Shown in pieces: positions 53,081 to 64,000 of a stretch of DNA of 64,000 bases (positions are counted from its first letter, which is position 1; each line of letters begins with the position of its first letter). Both the position numbers and the translations under genes were made by a program. This stretch comes from Amycolatopsis nigrescens CSC17Ta-90 (lineage in GTDB: Bacteria > Actinomycetota > Actinomycetes > Mycobacteriales > Pseudonocardiaceae): assembly GCF_000384315.1 (NCBI RefSeq), contig NZ_ARVW01000001.1, forward strand, positions 7,547,001-7,611,000, in the 5' to 3' direction. The notes beneath the pieces were generated by a model. The model did not search any database. It was not told the origin of the DNA and saw only the letters and a program-made list of their open reading frames with translations.

Positions 53081-53824
53081 TCAGCAGGAAAGGTTCTCGC
53101 CGGGACTGGTGCCCAAAGTGGACACGAACCGCTGGTATGCGTCGATCCTGGACTGCACCTGGCCGGGGTTGCCGCCGTTGCATTCGATGCTGCCGTTGAT
53201 GCTGCGGATGGTCTCGCCGAAGCCGCGGTTGTTCACCATCGCGTCGTGCGGGGTCATCGTGCCCGCACCGGTCTGGGTGTTCCAGAACCACAGGCCGGTC
53301 TTCCAGGCCACCGCGGCGTCGTTCTGCACCAGGAAGGGGTCGTTCAGCAGGTTGAGGCCCAGCGCGTCACCGGCCGCCTTGTAGTTGTAGTTCCAGCTCA
53401 GCTGGATCGGCCCGCGGCCGTAGTAGGCGGCCTGGCCGGCGGGGCAGCCGAAGGGCTGACCCCGGTCGCAGTAGTGCGGGTAGTTGTCCGTGTTCTGCTC
53501 GACGATGTGCACCAGGCCGCCGGTTTCGTGGTTCACGTTCGCCAGAAACGCCGCGGCTTCGCGCTTTTTCATCGTGTCATCGCCGGTGTTGGCGAAGGCG
53601 GGATAGGCGCTGAGCGCGTTCACCAGCCCGCTGTAGGTGTAAAAGGGGTTGCGGTTGGGGAACATCTGCTCGAACTGCGACTGACTGACCACAAAGGCCG
53701 CTTGCTCGGCGGGACTCTGCGGGGCCGCGGAAACCGACGAGCCAGTGGCCGCCTGGAGTCCTAACGCGAGCGCTCCGGCGGCCAGCACCGCGGTCACTGA
53801 ACTGATGATGCCTCTGATCGACAC
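53081..53824 (-). CDS. Secreted GH19 chitinase
   Basis: A 247-residue secreted enzyme: signal peptide (ISSVTAVLAAGALALGLQA, likely cut near residue 34), then a GH19 catalytic domain. The two catalytic acids are Glu100 (NVNHETGG) and Glu109 (IVEQNTD); GRGPIQLSWNYNYKAAG is the family signature. It cleaves chitin with inversion. There is no separate chitin-binding domain, unlike many Streptomyces class IV enzymes. AAGGAG precedes the GTG start. Its promoter carries a DasR-type site. Confidence 0.93.
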   Translation of the reverse strand: MSIRGIISSVTAVLAAGALALGLQAATGSSVSAAPQSPAEQAAFVVSQSQFEQMFPNRNPFYTYSGLVNALSAYPAFANTGDDTMKKREAAAFLANVNHETGGLVHIVEQNTDNYPHYCDRGQPFGCPAGQAAYYGRGPIQLSWNYNYKAAGDALGLNLLNDPFLVQNDAAVAWKTGLWFWNTQTGAGTMTPHDAMVNNRGFGETIRSINGSIECNGGNPGQVQSRIDAYQRFVSTLGTSPGENLSC

Positions 53825-53924
53825 GTGATCACTCCTTCGTCCGGCACGACGCGGGGTCGAGTGATGGCGCGACCGGTGAGGACCTTCGCCGGTTATCGGC
53901 AAGGCGGCCGCGATGATGGTAAAC

Positions 53925-53953
53925 AGATAACCTCGGTGGTCTATACCAGTCAA
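53925..53953 (-). promoter_or_regulatory. Chitinase promoter with DasR-type site
   Basis: This is the notable part of the 328-bp gene-free stretch 53825-54152. On the minus strand TTGACT (53953-53948) and TTATCT (53930-53925) are 17 bp apart. Within the spacer, 53935-53950 reads GGTGGTCTATACCAGT, matching the DasR consensus core TGGTCTAGACCA at 11 of 12 positions. DasR is the GntR-family repressor of chitin genes in Streptomyces, released by glucosamine-6-phosphate. In the rest of the gap I see only the ribosome site of the next gene. Confidence 0.8.
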
Positions 53954-54152
53954 GGGTCAAGCGGAATTCGCCGATCGCAGCGGTCATCCTGTCTCGTTCC
54001 GGTCACCCGGACGGCGGTACCTAAGCCTGGTGGCAGACGGTGAAGTCGGTTGGCCGGCCAACTGCGCACTGGGCGAGAAGCCCGCCTACTCCGGCGCAAG
54101 CACACTGATCGCGAGAGTGGATCACGACATTGTGAGCGCCGGGAGGAATGCC

Positions 54153-55097
54153 ATGACGAACGCGTCGTTGTCGCCGGCCGGGGAACGCGCCGACAATGAG
54201 CGAAGGCCCTGGCGGCTCGTCCTGCTCAGCGGGCTGGCCGGCGTGGTGCTGGCGGTGGTCTGGTCGCCGCGCCTGGTGGACAAGGTGATCGCGGGCGGGC
54301 TCGCGAACCCGCTGTTCGGCGGCGACATCAGCGAGGTGGCCATCACCGGCGCCGGGATGGCGACGGTGTTCGCGTTCGTGACCGGCGCCGCGGGCATGTT
54401 CACCGCCTGCAATGTGGCCGTTTTCAGTGCGCTGGCGCCGATGACCGCGCAACGGTCGGCGCGCGGGCAGGCCGTCACCATGCTGCGGGCGGTCGGCCTG
54501 CTGATGGCCGGCGCGGTGCTGGTCTCCGGGCTCTACGGCGTGCTCGGGGTGCTCATCGGCACCGACCTGCCGCAGCTTTCCACCGTCAGGATCGGCGACC
54601 CGGTGACCGGGGTGCCGGTGCGTTCGGTCCAGTCCGGCGTCGTGTTCGGGCTGATCGGCGTGATCATGGTGTGGCGGGGGCTGGCCTATCTGCGGCTTGC
54701 CCGGAATCCGCTGGACGGCGTGTTCCGGCGGCATCCCGGTAGCGAGCTGGTGTTCCTCGGCGGCCTGGTCGGTGCGTACCTGATCGGCAGGCCGTTCGGC
54801 CCCTTCCGGAACCTGTTCGAATACGCGGTGTCGACGGAGAACCCGTTTCTCGGCTTCGCGACCTTCGCCCTTCAGTCGGTCGGGAACATCGTCGGGGTGG
54901 TCCTCATCTTCGTGGTGATCATGGTGCTGACCAGGGGCAGATTCCAGCGCTGGCTGACGGACGAGCCCGGCCGTGCCGCACGGTTCTCGGCCGCCGCGTT
55001 CATCGTCGCCGGGATGTTCTTCGTGGTCTACTGGACGGTCAAGCTGGGCACCCGGCTGGGACACCTGTGGTGGCCGGTCATGCCCTACAACTCGTAG
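54153..55097 (+). CDS. Polytopic membrane protein of unknown function
   Basis: A 314-residue protein with about seven predicted helices after a charged ~20-residue N-terminus. Helix 2 contains FVTGAAGMFTACNVAVFSAL, which faintly recalls the Cys-containing helix of CcdA/TauE-type transporters; other helices are LLMAGAVLVSGLYGVLGVLIG and SVGNIVGVVLIFVVIMVL. GGGAGGA precedes the ATG by 5 nt. I cannot name the family. It is followed after 3 bp by the convergent beta-galactosidase stop. Confidence 0.75.
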   Translation: MTNASLSPAGERADNERRPWRLVLLSGLAGVVLAVVWSPRLVDKVIAGGLANPLFGGDISEVAITGAGMATVFAFVTGAAGMFTACNVAVFSALAPMTAQRSARGQAVTMLRAVGLLMAGAVLVSGLYGVLGVLIGTDLPQLSTVRIGDPVTGVPVRSVQSGVVFGLIGVIMVWRGLAYLRLARNPLDGVFRRHPGSELVFLGGLVGAYLIGRPFGPFRNLFEYAVSTENPFLGFATFALQSVGNIVGVVLIFVVIMVLTRGRFQRWLTDEPGRAARFSAAAFIVAGMFFVVYWTVKLGTRLGHLWWPVMPYNS

Positions 55098-55100
55098 GGC

Positions 55101-59040
<3,940 letters not shown>

Positions 59041-59193
59041 CACTCACCTCACAACCTGTCGCGTGTCCGGGGGATGAGTATGCCCGCTGGCCGGGACTCG
59101 ACCGGGTTACCGGCATGCGGGTGTCCTGCGGGAGGGGGCGAAGCGCGCGAGAATCGAGGGGGCGCATCAGCCTGTACGGAGGGAGTCGCCCTG

Positions 59194-59757
59194 ATGACCG
59201 ACTATTCCCGGAACGACCCCTATGTCCGTGATGACCGGCCTGGTATCGACGCCGCACGGCTGTGGGCCGGCGGGGTCGCGACGGCGGTGGTGGCGGCACT
59301 GGTCGCCGTGGTGGGCCTGCTGGTCGCCCGCGGCATCTTCGGCGCCGAAGTGCTGGCGCCGAAGGGGGAAGGGATCTGGGGCAACGCGAACACCACCACC
59401 TACGCGCTGGTCGCCGCGGCCGTCGCGCTGGCCGCGACCGGGCTGATGCACCTGCTGAGCGTGGCCACGCCGGCGCCGGGCCAGTTCTTCGGCTGGATCA
59501 TGGTGCTGGCCACGCTGATCGCGGTGGTGCTGCCGCTGACGCTCTCGGTGAAGCTGGAGACGAAGATCGCGACCGCGATCACCAACCTGGCCATCGGCAT
59601 GGTGATCACCCTGGTGGTCAGCAGCATGGCCGCGAGTGCGCGGACCCTGCACCGGAGCAAGCGGCGCGACAGCAGGCGCGACAGTCGCCGCGACGCCGAC
59701 CAGGCTGCGACCCGGCAGTGGAACAACGGGCCGCCGACCTCGTACTACGACACCTGA
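59194..59757 (+). CDS. DUF6069-like integral membrane protein
   Basis: A 187-residue protein with four hydrophobic helices (AGGVATAVVAALVAVVGLLVARGIFG, TTYALVAAAVALAATGLMHLL, FGWIMVLATLIAVVLPLTL and ITNLAIGMVITLVVSSMAA), typical of the small actinobacterial DUF6069 group. The C-terminus is very basic, with a repeated RRDSRRDSRRD block, then a hydrophilic tail. GGAGGGAG precedes the ATG. Function unknown; no partners adjoin. Confidence 0.75.
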   Translation: MTDYSRNDPYVRDDRPGIDAARLWAGGVATAVVAALVAVVGLLVARGIFGAEVLAPKGEGIWGNANTTTYALVAAAVALAATGLMHLLSVATPAPGQFFGWIMVLATLIAVVLPLTLSVKLETKIATAITNLAIGMVITLVVSSMAASARTLHRSKRRDSRRDSRRDADQAATRQWNNGPPTSYYDT

Positions 59758-59910
59758 GCTGTCTACTGTGGAGCATGACGGTCGCCGATGAGACGGCCGT
59801 CACCTACCATCGAGTGATATGAGGAAGTTTCGCGTTCGATTCTGGGTGGTCGCGCGTTGTCCAGATAGGCGGGGAACCCCCGCCGCCTGCGCGACGAAGG
59901 GACGGCGACC

Positions 59911-60324
59911 ATGAGCAACGAACACGGCACCATCCACACGATGGTCACTTTCGCCCTGCGGACCTTCGGCGCCGGACCGCTGCCGGTGCGGGTCGGCCTG
60001 AGCTACCACCCCCAGGACCCGTACGCGGTGGCGCTCGCGTTCCACGCCGGGCCCGGCGTGGTGGACTGGATCGTGGCCCGCGACCTGCTGGCCGACGGCC
60101 TGCTCGCCGCCACCGGTGACGGCGACCTGCGGGTGTCCCCGGCGGCGGATCCCAGCCTGGTGCTGGTCGAGTTGAGCACCCCGGACGGCGCCGGCGTCTT
60201 CGAAGCTCCCGCCCAGGAGCTGGCTGCCTTCCTCGACCGCACCTACGACCTGGTGGGCGCGGGCGAGGAACACGAGTGGTTCGACTTCGACCACGAACTG
60301 ACCAAGCTGGCCGCTCGCGACTAG
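59911..60324 (+). CDS. SsgA/SsgB-like sporulation and cell-division protein
   Basis: A 137-residue protein of the SALP family, found in morphologically complex actinobacteria: LPVRVGLSYHPQDPYAVALAFHAG, DWIVARDLLADGL and LVLVELSTPDGAGVFEAPAQELAAFLDRTYDLV. SsgB recruits FtsZ to sporulation septa; other paralogues guide autolysis and septation. Which paralogue this is cannot be set from sequence alone. AAGGGA precedes the ATG. The stop overlaps the convergent ROK gene by 4 bp. Confidence 0.9.
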   Translation: MSNEHGTIHTMVTFALRTFGAGPLPVRVGLSYHPQDPYAVALAFHAGPGVVDWIVARDLLADGLLAATGDGDLRVSPAADPSLVLVELSTPDGAGVFEAPAQELAAFLDRTYDLVGAGEEHEWFDFDHELTKLAARD

Positions 60325-61490
60325 GCGCGGTCCGCTCCCGCATTGGGCACTGTCAGCTGCGCCCTTCCGGTGTCCAATGCGGACAGCAGCGCGCCGCGCA
60401 GTGCGGCCGAGTCCTGGACGGCGCCCGGTTCGACCCGCACCGGCCCCGGCACCGAGCCGGACACCACGGCGCGAACCGGGGCGAGCAGCTCGGGCCTGCC
60501 GCCCACCGGGCCGCCCAGCAGTACCAGCTCCGGATCGAAGATGACGCAGGTGGCGGCGATGGCCTGGCCGATCGTCTCGCCGAGCAGCCGGACCGCGTCC
60601 TGCGCGACGGCGTCGCCGTCTCCGGCCAGTGTCAGCGTCTTGAGCACGGCGTCCACGTCGAGCGCCGGGTCGTCCTGGCGGCCGAAACCCTGCCGGGCGA
60701 CGGCCTCGGCCACCGGTGCGCCGGAAGTGGTGCGCAGATAGCCGATCTCGCCGGACAGCCCGTGCGCCCCGCGGACGAGCTGATCGCCGAGGTAGAGGCT
60801 GAGCCCGAGTCCCGCGCCGACGTACACGTAGGCGAAGCTCTCCGCATCGGTCGCGGCCCCGGCGCGGCGTTCGGCCAGTGCGGAGAAGTTGACGTCGTTG
60901 TCCACCAGCACCGGCGCCTGGACCAGGTCGGCCAGCGCGTCCTGCAGGGGCACCTCGCCCTCGGGAAAAGGTGAGTCCGGTAGCGCGATGATCTCGCGGG
61001 TGCCGGGGTGGACCGGGTTGGCGACCGAAAGCGCGACGGCGCGGAGCTTTCCCTGTCGCGCACCCAATGTCTCTCGCACGGCATCCTGGACCGCGCCGGT
61101 GAGCGCGGCCGCGTCGGAGCGCCGGACCGGATCGCGGTGCCGCTCGCCGAAGGGCACGCCGGTGAGGTCGGTGGCCAGGCTGTGGATTCCGTGCTGGTTG
61201 ACCTCCACCGCGAGCACACAACCGGCGTCGACGGTGAGCTCGTAGAAGGTAGCGACCCTGCCGCGCTTGCCCGTCGCGTCGGTGCCGCCTTCGCGCAGCA
61301 CGCCGGCCGCCTCCAGCCGCCGTACCGACTCCGAGATCGTCGGCTTGGAGATCCCGGTGCGGGCCGCGAGCTCGGCGCGGGTGGTCCGGCCCTCGGCGAA
61401 GACCAGCTCCAGCACCGCGCGGTCGGTCATCTCCCGGAGCAGCGCCAGCCGCGGCAGCGGCGGGTTCCTGGGCCGGACGGGTTGGGTCAA
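60321..61490 (-). CDS. ROK-family transcriptional regulator
   Basis: A 389-residue regulator: N-terminal winged helix (AELAARTGISKPTISESVRRLEAAGVL) and ROK domain (VLVDNDVNFSALAERR, VYVGAGLGLSLYLGDQLVRGAHGLSGEIGYL). The usual ROK zinc cysteines after this point are missing: the region reads TSGAPVAEAVARQGF, so it lacks the CxCGxxGC site seen in the protein at 3757. Start TTG 61490 with AAGAGG 6 nt upstream. It diverges from the DUF1479 gene over an 84-bp region with an inverted repeat, and probably regulates it. Confidence 0.87.
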   Translation of the reverse strand: MTQPVRPRNPPLPRLALLREMTDRAVLELVFAEGRTTRAELAARTGISKPTISESVRRLEAAGVLREGGTDATGKRGRVATFYELTVDAGCVLAVEVNQHGIHSLATDLTGVPFGERHRDPVRRSDAAALTGAVQDAVRETLGARQGKLRAVALSVANPVHPGTREIIALPDSPFPEGEVPLQDALADLVQAPVLVDNDVNFSALAERRAGAATDAESFAYVYVGAGLGLSLYLGDQLVRGAHGLSGEIGYLRTTSGAPVAEAVARQGFGRQDDPALDVDAVLKTLTLAGDGDAVAQDAVRLLGETIGQAIAATCVIFDPELVLLGGPVGGRPELLAPVRAVVSGSVPGPVRVEPGAVQDSAALRGALLSALDTGRAQLTVPNAGADRA

Positions 61491-61540
61491 CGTGCACCTC
61501 TTGTGGCTCACAGCGGGCAGGGCTACCGTAGCAACCAATC

Positions 61541-61558
61541 TAGTAAGGACTCCTAATC
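61541..61558. promoter_or_regulatory. Possible ROK operator
   Basis: TAGTAAGGACTCCTAATC is an imperfect inverted repeat of AGTAAGGA and GATTAGGA around one base, 17 bp before the DUF1479 start and between the divergent genes. Confidence 0.45.
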
Positions 61559-61574
61559 AAAAGGAGAGTGCCGG

Positions 61575-62837
61575 ATGTCAGCAGGAATCGCCACCAGTGA
61601 GCTGCCGGGGGACGTGCCGGCCGCCATCGCCGAGGCCAAGGAGCTGCTCCGGGGACGGCTCGGTGACGTCGCGGGCGTGTTCGCCGAAGTGGAAGCGGCG
61701 ATGCGGGCCGAGGTCGCCGAGGTGGTCGCCGAGCGCGAAGCCGGTCGGGAGGTGTTCCCGGTGGTCCGGTATGCCGACCTCGCCGACGGCCGGGTGCCCG
61801 AGGCCACCGTGGCGGCCATCCGGCGCCGTGGCTGCGCCGTCGTGAAGGGCACGTTCCCCCGCGAGAGGGCCGAAGCGTGGGACGCCGAGCTGGCGGCGTA
61901 CCTGGAACGCAACGGTTTCGCGGAGAACTACCGCGGGCTGGTCGACGGTGCCTTCGGCGGCTTGTCCTCCGGGCGACCGCAGATCTACCCGGTGTACTGG
62001 TCGAAGCCCCAGATCGAGGCCCGGCAGGACGAGCGGATGGCCGTCGTGCGGTCGTTCCTGAACTCCTTCTGGCGCAACGAGTCCGAGGGCCGGACTTGGT
62101 TCGACCCGGACCGCGACACCGCATACCCGGACCGGATCCGCCGTCGCGAGCCGGGTTCGGAGTCGCTCGGGCTCTCCGCGCACACCGACTCGGGCTCGAT
62201 CGAACGCTGGCTGCTGCCCGCGTACCAGAAGGTGTTCCGGCACGTGTTCTCCGGCCAGTGGCGTGACTACGACCCGTGGGACGGTGCGTACCGGACCGAG
62301 GTCGACGAGTTCCCGTCCACCGTGATGTGCTCGTCCTTCCGCACCTTCCAGGGCTGGACGGCGTTGTCGGAGATGCGGCCCGCCGACGGGGTGCTGCACG
62401 TGGTGCCCATTCCGTCCGCGATGGCCTACGTACTGCTGCGCGCGCTCCAGGACGACGTGCCCGCCGACGACCTGTGCGGCGCGGCCAACGGCCAGGCGCT
62501 GCCGATCACCGAGCGGTACCACTCGGTGCTGCTGCCCGCGCTGAGCCCGATCCCGGTCGTCGAGCCGGGCGACACGGTCTGGTGGCACGGGGACGTCATC
62601 CATTCCGTCGCGGACGGCGCCAACCCGGACCGCTGGGGCAACGTCATGTACATCCCGGCGAGCCCGCACTGCGCGAAGAACGCCGCGTACGCCGAGGCAT
62701 GCGGGCAGGCGTTCACGCAAGGCGCCAGTCCCGCCGACTTCGCGCCGGAGGACTACGAAGCCGGCTGGACCGGTCGGGCCGAGGTGGCGGACCTCAACGA
62801 CATCGGCAGGCAGCAGCTCGGTATCGCGACTGCGTAA
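61575..62837 (+). CDS. DUF1479 (YbiU-like) putative Fe(II)/2-oxoglutarate oxygenase
   Basis: A 420-residue protein of the DUF1479 family, which has a cupin/double-stranded beta-helix fold like Fe(II) oxygenases. Candidate metal ligands are His and Asp in LGLSAHTDSGSIERW and the late His in TVWWHGDVIHSVADG, about 190 residues further on. Other conserved parts: GCAVVKGTFPRERAEAW, FRTFQGWTALSEMRPADGVLHVVP. No substrate is established for this family in what I know. AAAGGAGAG precedes the ATG. It is divergent from a ROK regulator and followed by an AraC regulator. Confidence 0.87.
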   Translation: MSAGIATSELPGDVPAAIAEAKELLRGRLGDVAGVFAEVEAAMRAEVAEVVAEREAGREVFPVVRYADLADGRVPEATVAAIRRRGCAVVKGTFPRERAEAWDAELAAYLERNGFAENYRGLVDGAFGGLSSGRPQIYPVYWSKPQIEARQDERMAVVRSFLNSFWRNESEGRTWFDPDRDTAYPDRIRRREPGSESLGLSAHTDSGSIERWLLPAYQKVFRHVFSGQWRDYDPWDGAYRTEVDEFPSTVMCSSFRTFQGWTALSEMRPADGVLHVVPIPSAMAYVLLRALQDDVPADDLCGAANGQALPITERYHSVLLPALSPIPVVEPGDTVWWHGDVIHSVADGANPDRWGNVMYIPASPHCAKNAAYAEACGQAFTQGASPADFAPEDYEAGWTGRAEVADLNDIGRQQLGIATA

Positions 62838-62840
62838 CCT
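62835..62840 (+). promoter_or_regulatory. -10 element of a leaderless transcript
   Basis: TAACCT ends exactly 6 nt before the GTG at 62847 and includes the stop codon of the DUF1479 gene. Confidence 0.55.
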
Positions 62841-62846
62841 GGCCGG

Positions 62847-63653
62847 GTGGGCGAGTTCGCGCGGTACTCCCGGCATCCCGCGGTGCCGGAGCTCGGCAGG
62901 CTGCACGCGCGGTTCGTCCGGCACGAGTTCGGCCGCCACACCCACGAAACCTATGCCGTCGGCGTGCTGGAGAGCGGGCGGGAAGAGCTGAGCTACGGCC
63001 GCGAGGTGGAGTACGCGGGCGCCGGGGCGGTGGTGCTGATCAATCCGGAGGTCGTGCACACCGGGCGGCCGGCGGCCGAGCACGGCTGGGGCTACCGCGC
63101 GCTCTACCCGTCGAAGTCCCTGGTCCGGTCGGTACTGGGCGTCGCCCCGGCGTTCACGTCCAGGATCGTGCACGATCCCGAGCTGGCCCGCCTGCTGCTC
63201 GCCGCCTTCCCGGCGGGGGAGGGCACGCTCGCGCTCGCCCTGCGGCGGCTGTTCGCGGCCCACGGCACCCTGCGGGCCGAGCCGATGGCCGGGCACGGAC
63301 TCGCGGCCGCCGTTCGTGAACTGCTGCTCGACCAGTACCAGCGGCCGCCGGGGCTGAGCGAGCTGGCGGCCAGGTTCGGCACCAGCCAGTACAAGTTGCT
63401 CCGCGCCTTCCAGCACGAATACGGCCTGCCCCCGCACGCTTACCTGACGCAACACCGGATCCGCCGCGCCCGCGGGCTGATCGAGCGCGGCGCCGAGCTG
63501 ACCGACGTCGCCGTCACGGTCGGGTTCGTCGACCAGGCCCATCTCAGCCGGCACTTCCGCCGGCTGGTCGGGGTGACCCCGGGCGCCTACCGACGTGCGA
63601 TGCAAGAACGTACAAGATCCAGAAGCGGGCCCGGTCGTAGTTTCGCCGGGTGA
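62847..63653 (+). CDS. AraC-family transcriptional regulator
   Basis: A 268-residue regulator with an N-terminal cupin sensor (RHEFGRHTHETYAVGVLESG, LINPEVVHTGRPAAEHGWGYRALYPS) and a C-terminal double helix-turn-helix (LSELAARFGTSQYKLLRAFQHEYGLPPHAYLTQHRIRRARGLI and TDVAVTVGFVDQAHLSRHFRRLVGVTPGAYRR). The GTG start follows TAACCT at leaderless spacing. It is 9 bp after the DUF1479 gene and overlaps the next gene start by 4 bp (GTGA). Confidence 0.9.
   Translation: MGEFARYSRHPAVPELGRLHARFVRHEFGRHTHETYAVGVLESGREELSYGREVEYAGAGAVVLINPEVVHTGRPAAEHGWGYRALYPSKSLVRSVLGVAPAFTSRIVHDPELARLLLAAFPAGEGTLALALRRLFAAHGTLRAEPMAGHGLAAAVRELLLDQYQRPPGLSELAARFGTSQYKLLRAFQHEYGLPPHAYLTQHRIRRARGLIERGAELTDVAVTVGFVDQAHLSRHFRRLVGVTPGAYRRAMQERTRSRSGPGRSFAG
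63638..63643 (+). promoter_or_regulatory. Possible -10 element of a leaderless transcript
   Basis: TAGTTT ends exactly 6 nt before the GTG at 63650, inside the 3' end of the AraC gene. Translational coupling could equally explain this start. Confidence 0.4.
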
Positions 63654-64000
63654 TGCCACTCGAATCTTCCCCCGCCGACCTGCGCAAGCTGGGTGAAGCG
63701 ACGCTGGACCTGGCGGCCGGCTTCATCGCGAACCTGGCGGACCGCCCGTCGCACGATCTGTCGCCGTCGGCCGAGCGGTTCGCCATCACCGGCGAGCCGA
63801 ACGAGCTCACCGAGCTGCTCACCACCGTGATGCGCGCTGCGGAACCCGGGGTGGACACGGCGGGACCCCGTTACCTTGGCTACATCCCGGCCGGTGGGCT
63901 GGTCAGCTCCGCGGTCGCGCACCTGCTCGCACTGGTGCTGAACCGGTTCCCGACGGTCGCCGAGATGGCGCCGGGCATGGTCGCCATCGAGCAGAGCGTG
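63650..64000 (+). CDS. PLP-dependent group II decarboxylase, N-terminal part (3' end outside window)
   Basis: Only the first ~117 residues are seen. They match the start of aromatic-L-amino-acid/glutamate-type decarboxylases: LRKLGEATLDLAAGFIANLADRP, then PRYLGYIPAGGLVSSAVAHLLALVLNRF and EMAPGMVAIEQSV, the substrate-side region before the PLP Lys, which lies beyond the edge. It would turn an amino acid into an amine, or act as a related PLP lyase. The GTG overlaps the AraC stop; an ATG follows one codon later. Confidence 0.82.
   Translation, partial: MMPLESSPADLRKLGEATLDLAAGFIANLADRPSHDLSPSAERFAITGEPNELTELLTTVMRAAEPGVDTAGPRYLGYIPAGGLVSSAVAHLLALVLNRFPTVAEMAPGMVAIEQSV

Noticed and set aside
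61578..63659. A 693-codon minus-strand frame opposite the DUF1479 and AraC genes
   Set aside because: Antisense shadow of two well-supported genes; no recognisable domain and low-complexity composition.

Overview
The window is high-GC DNA with tightly packed genes on both strands. Many stop and start codons overlap by 4 bp (ATGA/GTGA). GTG and TTG starts are common, and regulators of the GntR, MarR, LacI, ROK, PucR, IclR and AraC families are abundant. An SsgA-like sporulation protein, a DasR-type site in front of a GH19 chitinase, a DUF222/HNH gene and many apparently leaderless genes point to a soil actinomycete. The dispersed hairpin repeats suggest Pseudonocardiaceae, most likely Amycolatopsis or a relative; this placement is inference. 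I see no rRNA, tRNA, CRISPR, insertion sequence or prophage. The window looks like a chromosomal region rich in carbon and nitrogen catabolism and its local control.

Layout. 0-5 kb: the end of an MFS transporter coupled to a nitrilase-type amidase, a GntR regulator, then xylA and a ROK repressor diverging from a clear operator. 5-9 kb: a lipoprotein, then a PQQ-type sugar dehydrogenase and a coupled LamG protein behind a tandem LacI-type operator. 9-14 kb: a Sua5-like protein, a 74-residue Cys-rich protein, a copper chaperone, a metallophosphoesterase, PspC, an MFS transporter and a DJ-1/AraC regulator. 14-21 kb: an AAA+ ATPase, an NmrA-like reductase, a cobalamin-binding-type protein, a class A beta-lactamase-like protein, a DHA2 transporter with its MarR regulator, and a VOC protein. 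21-22 kb: a repeat-rich gap and a cold shock gene.

22-40 kb is the most interesting part. A PucR regulator, a glutaryl-CoA dehydrogenase, a class III CoA transferase and a class III aminotransferase form what looks like a 5-aminovalerate/glutarate degradation module. Next come a PaiB-like protein and a copper amine oxidase. Diverging from the oxidase is an eight-gene run: a complete peptide-type ABC importer, a P1 (S58) peptidase, a C45 Ntn hydrolase and an aldehyde dehydrogenase, followed by a convergent LacI regulator. The two divergent promoters each carry the same 20-bp palindrome just after the predicted transcription start, with centres 168 bp apart. I propose that this is one co-regulated system importing a peptide- or acyl-linked amine, hydrolysing it inside the cell and oxidising the amine to an acid. 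Its substrate is unknown.

40-49 kb: a DUF222/HNH gene with atypical base use, a three-subunit succinate dehydrogenase diverging from a LysR gene, an LLM oxidoreductase, a DUF1772-like/MarR pair behind a long palindrome, and a Tat-exported DJ-1 protein. 49-64 kb: a methyltransferase, a WrbA-type quinone reductase, DhaK/DhaL with an IclR regulator and operator, a chitinase, an unknown membrane protein, a GH2 beta-galactosidase with a LacI regulator and operator, a membrane protein, an SsgA-like protein, a ROK regulator, a DUF1479 oxygenase-like protein, an AraC regulator and the start of a PLP decarboxylase.

Two window-wide patterns stand out. Nine start codons sit exactly 6 nt after a TANNNT hexamer, the geometry of leaderless transcripts. 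A composite repeat, a CGTCGTCG hairpin next to copies of a CGCGAGTYCCRCGTTCGCG motif, occurs in three places, with the motif alone in a fourth.
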